From Chitinophagales bacterium (GTDB taxonomy: Bacteria; Bacteroidota; Bacteroidia; Chitinophagales; Chitinophagaceae): DNA of 64,000 nt. Below the pieces are notes generated by a model. That model did no database searches. It was not told the origin of the DNA and saw only the letters and a list, made by a program, of their open reading frames with translations. The stretch is taken from NCBI GenBank assembly GCA_026936105.1, contig JAIXKI010000001.1:63162-127161 (forward strand), read 5' to 3'. The number at the start of each line of letters is the position of its first letter. Position 1 is the first letter of the stretch. The translations under genes and the position numbers were made by a program. Of the stretch, positions 27,552-36,571 are shown piece after piece.

Positions 27552-27608
27552 CCATTGCTGCAGCTAATTTGTTTTACGATTTAGGCAACTTGTCGTTATT
27601 TTTATATC

Positions 27609-28247
27609 GTGAAGAAAATTGTACAATACGTTGTTGTTTCCGCCCTGTTATTTCCTCTGGCAGCCCATGCCCAGTTTGAAGCCGCAAGAGATTCTGTTGT
27701 CCAGCTTTATGGAGTGATCATGACCGCTGACAGTTTACGGGGCATACCGGCAGTAAGCGTGATGGTGAAAGGGCAAAACAGAGGCACACTCACTAACAGC
27801 CAGGGCGTCTTTTCCATTGTGGTACTAAAAGGCGACCAGATCGAATTTACGCATGTGAGTTACAAACCCAAAACGATTACCATTCCCCGGAATCTTACCG
27901 GAGATCAATATAGTGTGGTACAACTGATGGTGGCCGACACGGTGTATCTGCCTGCAACCATTATCCGTCCACGGCCCACACCCGCAGAATTTGCCCGCGA
28001 CTTTGTCAATACACAGGTGCCCGATGACGATATTGAGATTGCAAGAAAAAATACTGATGCAGCTAAAAGGAAAATTCTGATGCAAACGCTCCCGACAAGC
28101 GGCAATGAAGCGGCGTCACGACAATTCCAGAAAGTAGCGAACCAGGCATACTATTACGGACAAACACCTCCCATGAATATCTTCAGTCCTGCTGCCTGGG
28201 CCGATTTCATCAAAGCATGGAAACGGGGAGACTTTAAAAAACAATAA
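27609..28247 (+). CDS. Exported CarboxypepD-regulatory-like domain protein
   Basis: 212 aa starting at GTG (KKIVQYVVVSALLFPLAAHAQ is a signal peptide beginning directly after it). Residues ~33-105 form a carboxypeptidase-regulatory-like beta-sandwich (YGVIMTADSLRGIPAVSVMVKGQNRGTLTNSQGVFSIVVLKGDQIEFTHVSYK), the same module that opens SusC-like receptors. The rest is a helical tail of unknown role (FARDFVNTQVPDDD, ...FSPAAWADFIKAWKRGDFKKQ). Periplasmic or surface location predicted. A near-consensus box TATTTTTA lies 4 nt before the GTG. Confidence 0.75.
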   Translation: MKKIVQYVVVSALLFPLAAHAQFEAARDSVVQLYGVIMTADSLRGIPAVSVMVKGQNRGTLTNSQGVFSIVVLKGDQIEFTHVSYKPKTITIPRNLTGDQYSVVQLMVADTVYLPATIIRPRPTPAEFARDFVNTQVPDDDIEIARKNTDAAKRKILMQTLPTSGNEAASRQFQKVANQAYYYGQTPPMNIFSPAAWADFIKAWKRGDFKKQ

Positions 28248-28532
28248 ATTCTGCAGTCTTACTTCGCTATTGCTTACTGAAGTTGTAATAACTCCGGCTA
28301 AGAGATAGCTCTGCTGAAATGATTTTTATTTTCATCAGTCAAAGATTTAGCAGTGTCATGGCTTACTACAACTGCCCGGATTGTTTATATTCGTTCGTGC
28401 GCTCATCATCATAGACGATTATTGCATCTTTCTGATTTTTTTACTGCTTACATTTGCCTGTAATTTTTATTATTTCATTCCTGTTCACTGAGATCTTAAA
28501 AAATTTCAGGAGCGGTTAAAATTCAAATTGAA

Positions 28533-29432
28533 ATGGATCTGACAGGAGGTACTATTTCCGTTATCGGTGCAGGCACCATGGGCAATGGTATAGCACACGT
28601 CTTTGCACAGAATGGTTTTAAAGTTACGCTGGTGGATATTTCACCGGCGCAGTTAGATAAAGCGATACTGAACATCAACAAGAATTTTGACCGGCAGATC
28701 GCAAAAGGAACGGTCACCGAAGAACAAAAGAGATCTGCACTGGCAAATATCAAAACAGAATCCAGGATACATGAAGGTGTAAAAAATGCGCAGTTGGTTG
28801 TGGAAGCTGCCACTGAAAATATTGAGCTCAAACTTAAAATATTCGAAGAGCTGGACAGATATTGTCCCGGGGAAACCATTTTGGCCAGCAACACTTCTTC
28901 TATTTCCATAACAAAGATCGCCGCAGTCACAGGGAGGGCCGATCAGGTGATAGGTATGCACTTTATGAATCCGGTCCCTGTAATGAAACTGGTTGAAGTG
29001 ATCAATGGTTATGCAACAAAAAAAGAAGTGACCGGAACCGTGGTTGCTCTGAGCAAACAACTTGGAAAAATTCCATGCGTGGTGAATGACTATCCCGGGT
29101 TCATTGCCAACCGCATCCTGATGCCCATGATCAACGAAGCCATTTATAGCTTGTATGAAGGAATAGCAGGCGTTCAGGAAATTGATACGGTGATGAAACT
29201 GGGAATGGCACATCCTATGGGGCCATTGCAACTGGCCGACTTCATTGGCCTGGACGTATGCCTGTCCATCTTACATGTTTTACATGATGGCTTCGGAAAC
29301 CCCAAATATGCTCCCTGTCCTTTGCTGGTAAATATGGTTACCGCCGGAAAGCTCGGAGTAAAGAGCGGCGAAGGCTTTTACACCTATACGTCAGGTAATA
29401 AAGAACTGGTAGTAAGCTCCCGGTTTTCATAA
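28533..29432 (+). CDS. 3-hydroxybutyryl-CoA dehydrogenase
   Basis: 299 aa, family length about 280-300. NAD-binding motif GAGTMGNGIAHVFAQNGF near residue 10; catalytic His in GMHFMNPVPVMKLVEVI; VVNDYPGFIANRILMPMINEAI and MAHPMGPLQLADFIGLD in the C-terminal domain are diagnostic. It interconverts 3-hydroxybutyryl-CoA and acetoacetyl-CoA, in fatty acid or amino acid oxidation. It is a single gene, convergent with yigZ, preceded by 285 bases in which I see no gene and no clear promoter box. Confidence 0.93.
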   Translation: MDLTGGTISVIGAGTMGNGIAHVFAQNGFKVTLVDISPAQLDKAILNINKNFDRQIAKGTVTEEQKRSALANIKTESRIHEGVKNAQLVVEAATENIELKLKIFEELDRYCPGETILASNTSSISITKIAAVTGRADQVIGMHFMNPVPVMKLVEVINGYATKKEVTGTVVALSKQLGKIPCVVNDYPGFIANRILMPMINEAIYSLYEGIAGVQEIDTVMKLGMAHPMGPLQLADFIGLDVCLSILHVLHDGFGNPKYAPCPLLVNMVTAGKLGVKSGEGFYTYTSGNKELVVSSRFS

Positions 29433-29454
29433 ATGAAAAAAGCAGGAAGTGGAT

Positions 29455-30063
29455 CTATGATCCGGCGGGCTTCAGTTCCACTCCTTTCAATTCTTTCAAC
29501 CTGTTCAGTGTTTCTTCCTGGCGTGACTTTTGGATACCGATCTCCATTGTGCAGAACAATTGCAGGTCTTGTTTTAAGATCCCGCTTCCAGTCTGCCTGA
29601 TGATCTTCATTACTTCATTTATCTGCGTATAATCAAATTGCAAACCATAACGGATCAGGACAGGCTTATGAACAACCGGAGTAAGTTGCAATGCAAGAGC
29701 CGCCGCAGTGCGGTAAGCATGGATCAGGCCCGGAACACCCAATAATGTTCCGCCAAAATAACGGACCACAATGACCAGAACATTGGTGACCTGCCTGCTG
29801 TCTATCTGCCCAAGGATCGGTTTACCCGCAGTACCTGAAGGTTCGCCATCATCACTGCTGCGGAATAAATTACCATCCGTGCCCATCCGGTAGGCAAAAC
29901 AATGATGAGTGGCTTTGGGATGTTCTTTTTTGACTGCAGCCATCTTCTCTTTAAAATCCTGAACTGTTTCTACCGGAAAAACAAAAGCGATGAATTTACT
30001 TCCACGGTCTTTGAATTCTGCTATTGCAGGCTTCTCGACAGTATAATAGTAATCCGCTGACAT
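29455..30063 (-). CDS. YigZ/IMPACT family protein
   Basis: 202 aa. N-terminal UPF0029/IMPACT domain: EFKDRGSKFIAFVFPV, HPKATHHCFAYRMG, SDDGEPSGTAGKPILGQI, NVLVIVVRYFGGTLLG; then a DUF1949 ferredoxin-like domain (~residues 140-200). IMPACT relatives influence the translation stress response in eukaryotes; the bacterial role is not settled. The start codon follows a TAACTTTG box by 5 nt. Divergent from prmC with only 33 nt between start codons. Confidence 0.9.
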   Translation of the reverse strand: MSADYYYTVEKPAIAEFKDRGSKFIAFVFPVETVQDFKEKMAAVKKEHPKATHHCFAYRMGTDGNLFRSSDDGEPSGTAGKPILGQIDSRQVTNVLVIVVRYFGGTLLGVPGLIHAYRTAAALALQLTPVVHKPVLIRYGLQFDYTQINEVMKIIRQTGSGILKQDLQLFCTMEIGIQKSRQEETLNRLKELKGVELKPAGS

Positions 30064-30068
30064 CGCGG

Positions 30069-30091
30069 CAAAGTTAAAAGAGTTATGTTTG
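30069..30091. promoter_or_regulatory. Compact divergent yigZ/prmC promoters
   Basis: Minus strand: TAACTTTG (30076-30069), then CCGCG, then the yigZ ATG. Plus strand: TATGTTTG (30084-30091), then CCCTC, then the prmC ATG at 30097. Both boxes sit exactly 5 nt from a start codon. The -33 regions would overlap the opposite gene; neither is clear. Confidence 0.55.
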
Positions 30092-30096
30092 CCCTC

Positions 30097-30954
30097 ATGA
30101 CGGTACAGCAGGCATCAAGATTCATATACCAGCAATTAAAAAAGATCTATGAAGAAAGGGAATCATCGGCCATGGCTGAAATGATCATTGAAAAACTTAC
30201 CGCCACAAAAAAGACAGAAAGGATCATTCATAAAGAGAAAGAGCTAAACAAAGAACAGGAAGAGCAGTTGCATCAATGGCTTCAACGGTTGATAGGGCAC
30301 GAACCGGTTCAATATGTTTTAAATGAAGCCTGGTTTGGAGGGTTAAAATTTTATGTAGATAAAAATGTCCTGATCCCAAGGCCTGAAACAGAAGAACTGG
30401 TGGACTGGATCATTTCCGATTGTAAATTTCCGATACATGAACTCACTTTACTTGATATTGGCTGCGGCAGCGGTTGCATATCTGTCTTTATAAAAAGAAA
30501 GCTTCGTAAAGCAGAAGTGTGGGCCTGCGATGTGAGTGAAGCCGCATTGAAAGTGGCAAAGAAAAATGCGGAGGCTTTAGGTGCAGAAATAAATTTTCAG
30601 CAGATAGATTTCTTAAGTGAAGAAGAGCGGAACAAACTCCCTTCATTTTATATCATCGTAAGCAATCCGCCGTATGTGCCGGGAAAGGATAAAAGTCACA
30701 TGCAGCCTAACGTTTTGAATTACGAACCATCCACAGCCTTATTCGTACCGGATGATAATGCACTCGTTTTTTATGAAGCCATTGCCGGGTTTGGTAAAAA
30801 GAAGCTGAATCCCGGAGGCGCTATCTATGTGGAGATCCATGAAGATCTGGGAGAAAAAGTTCTGGAATTATTCCGTTCAAAAGGCTATGAAGCTTTTCTG
30901 AGAAAAGATATGCAGGGAAAAGACAGAATGGTGAAAGCAATACCAGCAACCTGA
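30097..30954 (+). CDS. prmC: Release factor glutamine N5-methyltransferase
   Basis: 285 aa from ATG 30097; the ATG at 30085 lies inside the promoter box and would add MFAL before the family-like MTVQQASRFIYQQL. PrmC methylates the GGQ glutamine of release factors RF1/RF2. An N-terminal helical domain precedes the methyltransferase: VDKNVLIPRPETEELV, SAM-binding LDIGCGSGCIS, and catalytic NPPYV in IVSNPPYVPG. No prfA nearby. Confidence 0.93.
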   Translation: MTVQQASRFIYQQLKKIYEERESSAMAEMIIEKLTATKKTERIIHKEKELNKEQEEQLHQWLQRLIGHEPVQYVLNEAWFGGLKFYVDKNVLIPRPETEELVDWIISDCKFPIHELTLLDIGCGSGCISVFIKRKLRKAEVWACDVSEAALKVAKKNAEALGAEINFQQIDFLSEEERNKLPSFYIIVSNPPYVPGKDKSHMQPNVLNYEPSTALFVPDDNALVFYEAIAGFGKKKLNPGGAIYVEIHEDLGEKVLELFRSKGYEAFLRKDMQGKDRMVKAIPAT

Positions 30955-30964
30955 AAAATGAATT

Positions 30965-31369
30965 CTATTTCACGTTGGCCACCACCTTGGCCGTGTCTCT
31001 TTTTGCGATCCGCATGATGCGGAAGACCTCGCCATAAAAAGCCGTAGTGTCCGCATTGATCACCACTGTCGGTGTGTCCACCACAGCTTTCATTCTGCGG
31101 ATCTCAGCAGTGAGGAAAGAATCCACACTGTTTTTATCTATCAATTTCTGACCGAGATAATAGTTCTGGTTCTTATCAATGCTGACAACGATATTTTGTT
31201 TTGCCTTTGTATCTTTTGTTCCCTTGGGCAAACCCACTCTCACCACATTTGGATTGGCCATGGTGGTAGTGATCAGGAAAAACATCAAAAGAATGAATAA
31301 GATATCATTCAATGAATCCGTAAAAACCTCTGATTGATCCCTGTCCCTATTTCTTTTTCTGAACTTCAT
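30965..31369 (-). CDS. exbD: ExbD/TolR-type biopolymer transport protein
   Basis: 134 aa: short basic N-terminus, one transmembrane helix (DILFILLMFFLITTTMA) with the preceding proton-path aspartate in SLNDILFILL, and a periplasmic domain (VVSIDKNQNYYLGQKLIDKNSVDSFL). With the upstream ExbB-like protein it forms a proton-driven motor energising outer-membrane receptors or envelope maintenance. No TonB gene is adjacent. 17 nt after exbB. Confidence 0.9.
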   Translation of the reverse strand: MKFRKRNRDRDQSEVFTDSLNDILFILLMFFLITTTMANPNVVRVGLPKGTKDTKAKQNIVVSIDKNQNYYLGQKLIDKNSVDSFLTAEIRRMKAVVDTPTVVINADTTAFYGEVFRIMRIAKRDTAKVVANVK

Positions 31370-31386
31370 TCAACTGCCTGTTTATA

Positions 31387-32079
31387 TTACCTTGTTGGTT
31401 CCTGTAATACATCAAGAAAATCTGCTGCGGCGGCTTCCATCTTGTTCGCCGCCTTATCCACCTGTGTATTAAGATAGCTGTAACCCAGATAAGCGATCAG
31501 TCCGATTACCAATCCTGAAATGGAGGTGATCAGTTTTGTATAGATACCCTGTGAGATCACTCCTATTTCCACTTCATTGGCACGATGGATATCGGAAAAT
31601 AACTGCATCAGCCCGATCAATGTGCCCACGAAGCCGAAGATCGGCGCCGCCTTGGAAACAAATGAGAGCACTGCCAGGTTTTTCTCCATATTGTACATCT
31701 CCAGTTGCCCCACATTATCCATACTTTTTTCAATGCTGTCAATCGGTTTTCCGATCCGCTGGATCCCTTTATCAATGATATGGGCCACCGGATTATTGGT
31801 ATTCTTGGCAAAACTTCGTGCAGCTGTCACGTTACCGCTTACAATATGATCGCGGATGATGTTCATAAAATTGCTGTCCAGTTTTGATACATGGCGGATG
31901 GCGATATACCGTTCTGCAAAAAAATAAACTGCCAGCAACAACATCAATCCCAAAGGAACCATAACCCAGCCTCCCATCACGATAAGATCAAAAAAGCTGA
32001 GTGGTTCTCCGCTGACGTTGCCGGAAGTGTTTTGTATCGCATTGTTTACTGAATCAACAATCTGTAGTAAATGGAACAT
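31387..32079 (-). CDS. exbB: MotA/TolQ/ExbB proton channel protein
   Basis: 230 aa with three transmembrane helices: one near residue 30-50 (MVPLGLMLLLAVYFFAERYIAI), then LSFVSKAAPIFGFVGTLIGLMQLF and GVISQGIYTKLITSISGLVIGLIAYLGYSYL, the conserved pore-forming pair of the family. Partner of the ExbD-like protein downstream. A TACATTTG box lies 20 nt before the ATG. Assignment to ExbB rather than TolQ is by general resemblance only. Confidence 0.9.
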   Translation of the reverse strand: MFHLLQIVDSVNNAIQNTSGNVSGEPLSFFDLIVMGGWVMVPLGLMLLLAVYFFAERYIAIRHVSKLDSNFMNIIRDHIVSGNVTAARSFAKNTNNPVAHIIDKGIQRIGKPIDSIEKSMDNVGQLEMYNMEKNLAVLSFVSKAAPIFGFVGTLIGLMQLFSDIHRANEVEIGVISQGIYTKLITSISGLVIGLIAYLGYSYLNTQVDKAANKMEAAAADFLDVLQEPTR

Positions 32080-32099
32080 ACTTTTCGTCTTTATGTGGA

Positions 32100-32107
32100 C
32101 AAATGTA
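32100..32107 (-). promoter_or_regulatory. exbBD promoter -7 box
   Basis: TACATTTG on the minus strand, preceded by a T-rich stretch at the -33 position. Confidence 0.45.
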
Positions 32108-32224
32108 GTGTATCAGTTCAAAAAAGGAGGCCTTGTTTTTTCAACACAAATGAATGAACGAAAAAAAAGAATGTCTCGTTGTGCAATACATTCAAGTTTC
32201 AGTTTTTTTTAACAGCTTTACCCA

Positions 32225-33169
32225 TTATTTCTGAGGAGCTGTGGTACCGGCCTGTTTAACCATCAGCGCCTGTATCTGTTTCATCGTAGCTTCCATTCCT
32301 TCAGCGCTGCCATCCAGAAAAATCACATTGCCCCTTCCGTACTCAGCGAAATTTTTAATTGCCTCTGTCCACATGCTGAATAAAATAACATTGGTATCAA
32401 GGTTGGCCTGTTTCATCTGCTCTGCTGCTTCGGTCATTCCCCGGGCTACTTCCTGGCGGAATAAAGCAACACCTTGGCCCCTTAATCTCGCTGCTTCTTT
32501 TTCAGCTTCTGCAGATATCTTAATGGCATTCCCTTCGGCCTCTGCCGCTTTTGTTTTAGTGATCAGTAATGCCTGCCCTTCGTTTTCTGCAGCCGCTTTC
32601 AGGTTATTTGATGCCACCACTTTGCTCATGGAATCCAGGATCACTTTATCAAATGTGATATCATTTATCTGCAGGTCCTGCAAATGATAGCCCCAATCGG
32701 CCAGCACATGATCCACTCCTTCTTTCACATATTCCACGATCTCTTTTCTGAGTCCCAGTATTTCCGCCTGCTTTTTGGAAGCAACAAAAGCACGGATGCT
32801 TCCCTCAATGGTACGGATCAGCGCCTGCATCATATCTTTATCGCTGACAAATTTGAATGCCACTTTTTTTATGGTCTCCTCCTGCTGATCAAACACGGAA
32901 TACAACAGCATGGACTTGAAATATACATTGGCTTGGTCCGCCGTGATCGCCTGGAATTCCAGTTCCACCGAACGGTTCTGGTAAGAAATTTTCCGGAATA
33001 CATTTTCCAACAGGGGGATCTTCAAATTCAACCCCGGCCTCGCCACCCGGCGATATTTTCCAAACATGGTGATGACACCGACGAATCCCTGGTTGATGGT
33101 AAAGAATGAACCCAGGAAAAAAATCAGGACAATCAGTACCCACCAGTACTGGATGATTGTGTGTTGCAT
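32225..33169 (-). CDS. SPFH/Band-7 membrane protein
   Basis: 314 aa. One N-terminal transmembrane segment (YWWVLIVLIFFLGSFFTI), then the Band-7 domain (GFVGVITMFGKYRRVARPGLNLKIPLLENVFRKISYQNRSVELEFQAITAD) and a coiled-coil rich in Ala/Glu (TKTKAAEAEGNAIKISAEAEKEAARLRGQGVALFRQEVARGM). Stomatin/prohibitin relatives scaffold membrane microdomains or regulate proteases. The gene stands alone, without the NfeD partner often found with slipins. Confidence 0.88.
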   Translation of the reverse strand: MQHTIIQYWWVLIVLIFFLGSFFTINQGFVGVITMFGKYRRVARPGLNLKIPLLENVFRKISYQNRSVELEFQAITADQANVYFKSMLLYSVFDQQEETIKKVAFKFVSDKDMMQALIRTIEGSIRAFVASKKQAEILGLRKEIVEYVKEGVDHVLADWGYHLQDLQINDITFDKVILDSMSKVVASNNLKAAAENEGQALLITKTKAAEAEGNAIKISAEAEKEAARLRGQGVALFRQEVARGMTEAAEQMKQANLDTNVILFSMWTEAIKNFAEYGRGNVIFLDGSAEGMEATMKQIQALMVKQAGTTAPQK

Positions 33170-33244
33170 AAACTGAAGTTTATTTTGATGGTAAAATTAA
33201 GGGTGAAGAATGATCAGATCATTATTGGATAAATAGAATAAATA

Positions 33245-34516
33245 TCAACTCCTCTCTTCCCAGATCATGGCAAGATGCACCATGGTCTCTACGGCTTTGT
33301 TCATATCCTGCACGCTGATGAATTCCAGCTTGGAATGAATTCCCTGCATCCCGGTAAATAAGTTGGGGCAAGGCATCCCCATAAAAGAGAGCCTGCTTCC
33401 GTCGGTACCGCCCCGCACACTTTCCATCTTCAATTCCAATCCGGCCCTTGCAATGGCTTCTTTAGCATACTCAACAGCATGAGGATACAGATCCAGGATC
33501 TCTTTCATATTCCTGTATTGTTCGGTCACGTTGAATTCAAAAGAAGCTTTGGGATAAGTTCTCAACAGTTCTTCGATCTGTGTGCGCAGGTAATCTTCTT
33601 TCTTCTTCAATCCTGCTGTTTCAAAATCACGAATGATAAAATCAATAGTGCATTTTTCGGCAATTCCTTCCATCCGGACAGGATGAATGAAGCCCCTGCG
33701 TCCTTCGGTTGATTCGGGTGATAAACGCTCCTTAGGCAATGCAGCCAATATCTCGCCAGCTATCTTCAGGGCATTCACCATTTTCCCTTTGGCATATCCG
33801 GGATGAGCGCTTACTCCATGAATGATCACTTCCACTGCATCGGCGCTGAACGTTTCGATCTCGAGCGAACCTGCTTCTCCCCCGTCCAAAGTGTATCCAA
33901 AAACATTAGGCACTGATGAGGAAGGATCAACTCCCAACTTTCTCATATCCACTTTTGCCGTACCCTGCCCTACTTCTTCATCCGGAGTGAACAGTATCTT
34001 TATTTCTCCATGCCTGATATCAGGATGTGTCATCAGGAAATGAACAAGGTCCATGATCGTTGCCACACCTGACTTATCATCTGCCCCCAGCAATGTTTTT
34101 CCTGAAGCAGTAATGATATCATCACCTGTCTTGCTTTGCAAATAAGGAAATTCACTCACCCTTAAAACCTGTGAAGGATCATCCGGCAACACAATATTAT
34201 TTCCCTTGTAACCGGAATGCACAACAGGCTTTACTCCCGTGCCGCTGCAATCAGGAGCGGTGTCCATGTGGGAGCAAAAGCAGATCACTGGAATTTTTTT
34301 GGGGCTATTGGAAGGAATGGTGGCATACACATATCCCCATTCGTCCATGTGAGCATCGGACAGACCGAGTTCTTTCAATTCTTTTGCCAAAACACGGCCA
34401 AGATCTTTTTGTTTTTCCGTAGTCGGGTGTGCTATTGACTGAGGATCACTCTGGGTATCGAACTGCACATAACGGATAAATCTTTCTGCAGCAGTGAATT
34501 TATAATTCTGAAACAT
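33245..34516 (-). CDS. pepT: Peptidase T (tripeptide aminopeptidase)
   Basis: 423 aa from ATG 34516 (MFQNYKFTAAERFIRYVQFDTQSD); 14 further in-frame codons upstream seem untranslated. M20B dizinc enzyme removing the N-terminal residue of tripeptides. Metal and catalytic motifs: CFCSHMDTAPD, LLGADDKSGVATIMDLV, FTPDEEVGQGTAKVD, and ESVRGGTDGSRLSFMGMPCPNLFTG near the C-terminus. Length typical (about 410). Confidence 0.95.
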   Translation of the reverse strand: MFQNYKFTAAERFIRYVQFDTQSDPQSIAHPTTEKQKDLGRVLAKELKELGLSDAHMDEWGYVYATIPSNSPKKIPVICFCSHMDTAPDCSGTGVKPVVHSGYKGNNIVLPDDPSQVLRVSEFPYLQSKTGDDIITASGKTLLGADDKSGVATIMDLVHFLMTHPDIRHGEIKILFTPDEEVGQGTAKVDMRKLGVDPSSSVPNVFGYTLDGGEAGSLEIETFSADAVEVIIHGVSAHPGYAKGKMVNALKIAGEILAALPKERLSPESTEGRRGFIHPVRMEGIAEKCTIDFIIRDFETAGLKKKEDYLRTQIEELLRTYPKASFEFNVTEQYRNMKEILDLYPHAVEYAKEAIARAGLELKMESVRGGTDGSRLSFMGMPCPNLFTGMQGIHSKLEFISVQDMNKAVETMVHLAMIWEERS

Positions 34517-34689
34517 AATTAAAATTAAGGGCATCGAATATACGACTAAATGAAGCAACCGGTTTTAAAATTCCGATCCTTACCGTAAAATGTTTCGTTC
34601 AATAAAAGCGGTAAAATTAAAAAGCCCAAAGAATGTATCCTTTAAGCTTTTATGTTATTGATCAAAGATGATCTTTTGTATTTTCCCTT

Positions 34690-35145
34690 TTACGGAGTAA
34701 TGATCAATGGGCTGCCGCCGACTATTTCTACCAGTTCAATATCAAAGATCAGGTCCTGACCTGCCAGAGGATGATTGGCATCCAACACCACTGCGTTGTC
34801 TTTTATCTGTATCACGATCACTTCCAGGTCATGGCCCGAGCCATCACTCATCATCAAAGGCATTCCCACACTTAATTCCATATCTTTCGGAAAATTCGCT
34901 TTCGGCACTTCGATCACCATTTGAGAGTTACGGGGGCCGTATGCCTGATTATAGGGAATATTAATCGTCTTTTTTTCTCCAACAATCATCCCGGTCACAC
35001 CGTCATCAAAACCTTTGATCACCATTCCTCTTCCTACTTCAAATTCCAATGGCTCCCGGCCGTTTGAACTGTCAAACGTTTCTCCGCTGGTCAATTTTCC
35101 ATGATAATGAACTTTCACTTTGTCGCCGCTTTTTGCTTTTTGCAT
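34690..35145 (-). CDS. SlyD-like FKBP-type prolyl isomerase
   Basis: 151 aa. Peptidyl-prolyl cis-trans isomerase with FKBP strands KVHYHGKLTSGETFDSSNGREPLEFEVGRGMVIKGFDDGVTGM, an insert-in-flap chaperone domain (~residues 70-120), and return to the FKBP fold at DANHPLAGQDLIFDIELVEI. The LAGQ-L-F motif identifies the SlyD branch. It lacks the His-rich metal-binding tail of E. coli SlyD. Cytoplasmic, since no signal peptide is present. Confidence 0.92.
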   Translation of the reverse strand: MQKAKSGDKVKVHYHGKLTSGETFDSSNGREPLEFEVGRGMVIKGFDDGVTGMIVGEKKTINIPYNQAYGPRNSQMVIEVPKANFPKDMELSVGMPLMMSDGSGHDLEVIVIQIKDNAVVLDANHPLAGQDLIFDIELVEIVGGSPLIITP

Positions 35146-35280
35146 TTTAATGATTTTAAATTTTAACAGAATCGGCGGTAAGATAGCCTAAAATTTCGAA
35201 TGGCTGACAGAATCAGGTTCTTCCATTCAGTTAATTTTACAGAAATTTACCCTTCCATATTTAAATGCAAAATGTACATC

Positions 35281-36531
35281 ATGAAAAAGATTCTGATCTT
35301 CCCTTTATTAATTTGGCTTTTCAGTTGTTCGGCTCAGAAACCGGCCTCGGGTACTTCAAATAATGATAAGATACTGGCAGGTGCGGAAAGGATTGACCTC
35401 TATCTTCCTTATCTGAAAGGAAAACGGGTCGGCATTTTTGCCAACCAGACTTCAGTCATCGGGCATACACATTTAGTGGATACACTGAGGAAACTTGGTG
35501 TTAACATTCAGGTGATATTCGGGCCTGAACATGGTTTCCGTGGTACGGCAGATGCCGGTGAAAAAGTTGGAAATTATGTTGACAAACAAACCGGGATCCC
35601 TGTAGTTTCCTTATTCGGTCCCAAATCAAAACCGGATGCAGAAGACCTGAAAGATGTGGACATCATGGTCTTTGATCTGCAGGATGTAGGCTGCCGCTTT
35701 TATACCTACATAATTTCCATGCAGAAATTCCTGGAAAGCGCCCTGGAAAATCATAAGCCTTTATTATTACTGGATCGCCCCAACCCGAATGGATTTTATG
35801 TGGATGGCCCTGTATTGGATTTGAAATTTAAAAGCGGCGTGGGAGCACAGCCGGTTCCTATCGTTTATGGAATGACGATCGGAGAATATGCCACCATGCT
35901 GCTGGGGGAAAAATGGCTGTCTGAAAAAGCCAATGAAATCAATGCTTCTTACGCTTCGTTCAAGCCCACAAAAGAAAATCCTTTTTATTTCAAAGTGATC
36001 CCCTGCCAGAATTATACACACAACAGCAAATACATTCTACCGGTAAAGCCTTCACCGAATCTTCCGGACATGCAATCCGTTTATCTCTATCCTTCCACCT
36101 GTTTCTTTGAAGGCACCGTGCTCAGCGAAGGAAGAGGCACCGACAAACCTTTCCAGGTATTCGGCCATCCGCTGTATCCGAAAAACATGTACTCCTTCGT
36201 ACCTAAGCCAAATGAGGGAGCTAAAAATTCCAAACACTATTATGAGACCTGTTATGGCTGGAATCTTTCAGGCAGCACCGAACATATTCTGAAAGAAGTG
36301 GACCATCATGTGCAGTTGAAATGGGTCATAGAAGCTTATAAACTGTTTCCGGGCAAAGACAGCTTCTTCCTGAAGAATAATTTCTTTGACAGGCTGGCCG
36401 GCAATGACATACTCAGGAAACAGATCATAGATGGAAAAAGCGAGGCAGAGATCAGAAAAAGCTGGGAGCCCAAATTAAGTGAATTCAAAACGATAAGGAA
36501 GAAGTATCTTATGTATAAAGATTTTGAATAA
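35281..36531 (+). CDS. DUF1343 lipoprotein
   Basis: 416 aa from ATG 35281, where a lipoprotein signal begins (MKKILIFPLLIWLFSC); upstream ATGs in frame would precede the signal. Body is DUF1343 (YbbC/NamZ family): RIDLYLPYLKGKRVGIFANQTSV, FGPEHGFRGTADAGEKV, DVDIMVFDLQDVGCRFYTYI, LLLDRPNPNG and EGTVLSEGRGTDKPF. Characterised members of this family are exo-beta-N-acetylmuramidases acting in peptidoglycan recovery; that activity is plausible here but inferred. Start of a plus-strand pair with fmt, 40 nt apart. Confidence 0.9.
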   Translation: MKKILIFPLLIWLFSCSAQKPASGTSNNDKILAGAERIDLYLPYLKGKRVGIFANQTSVIGHTHLVDTLRKLGVNIQVIFGPEHGFRGTADAGEKVGNYVDKQTGIPVVSLFGPKSKPDAEDLKDVDIMVFDLQDVGCRFYTYIISMQKFLESALENHKPLLLLDRPNPNGFYVDGPVLDLKFKSGVGAQPVPIVYGMTIGEYATMLLGEKWLSEKANEINASYASFKPTKENPFYFKVIPCQNYTHNSKYILPVKPSPNLPDMQSVYLYPSTCFFEGTVLSEGRGTDKPFQVFGHPLYPKNMYSFVPKPNEGAKNSKHYYETCYGWNLSGSTEHILKEVDHHVQLKWVIEAYKLFPGKDSFFLKNNFFDRLAGNDILRKQIIDGKSEAEIRKSWEPKLSEFKTIRKKYLMYKDFE

Positions 36532-36571
36532 CCCGGATCAATCATTGTTCATTGATCGCTATTGATATCTG

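Noticed and set aside
28248-28532. Possible regulatory RNA between the carboxypeptidase-regulatory protein and the hbd-like gene
   Set aside because: Only weak imperfect inverted repeats (around 28313-28340) and no promoter box or terminator were found.
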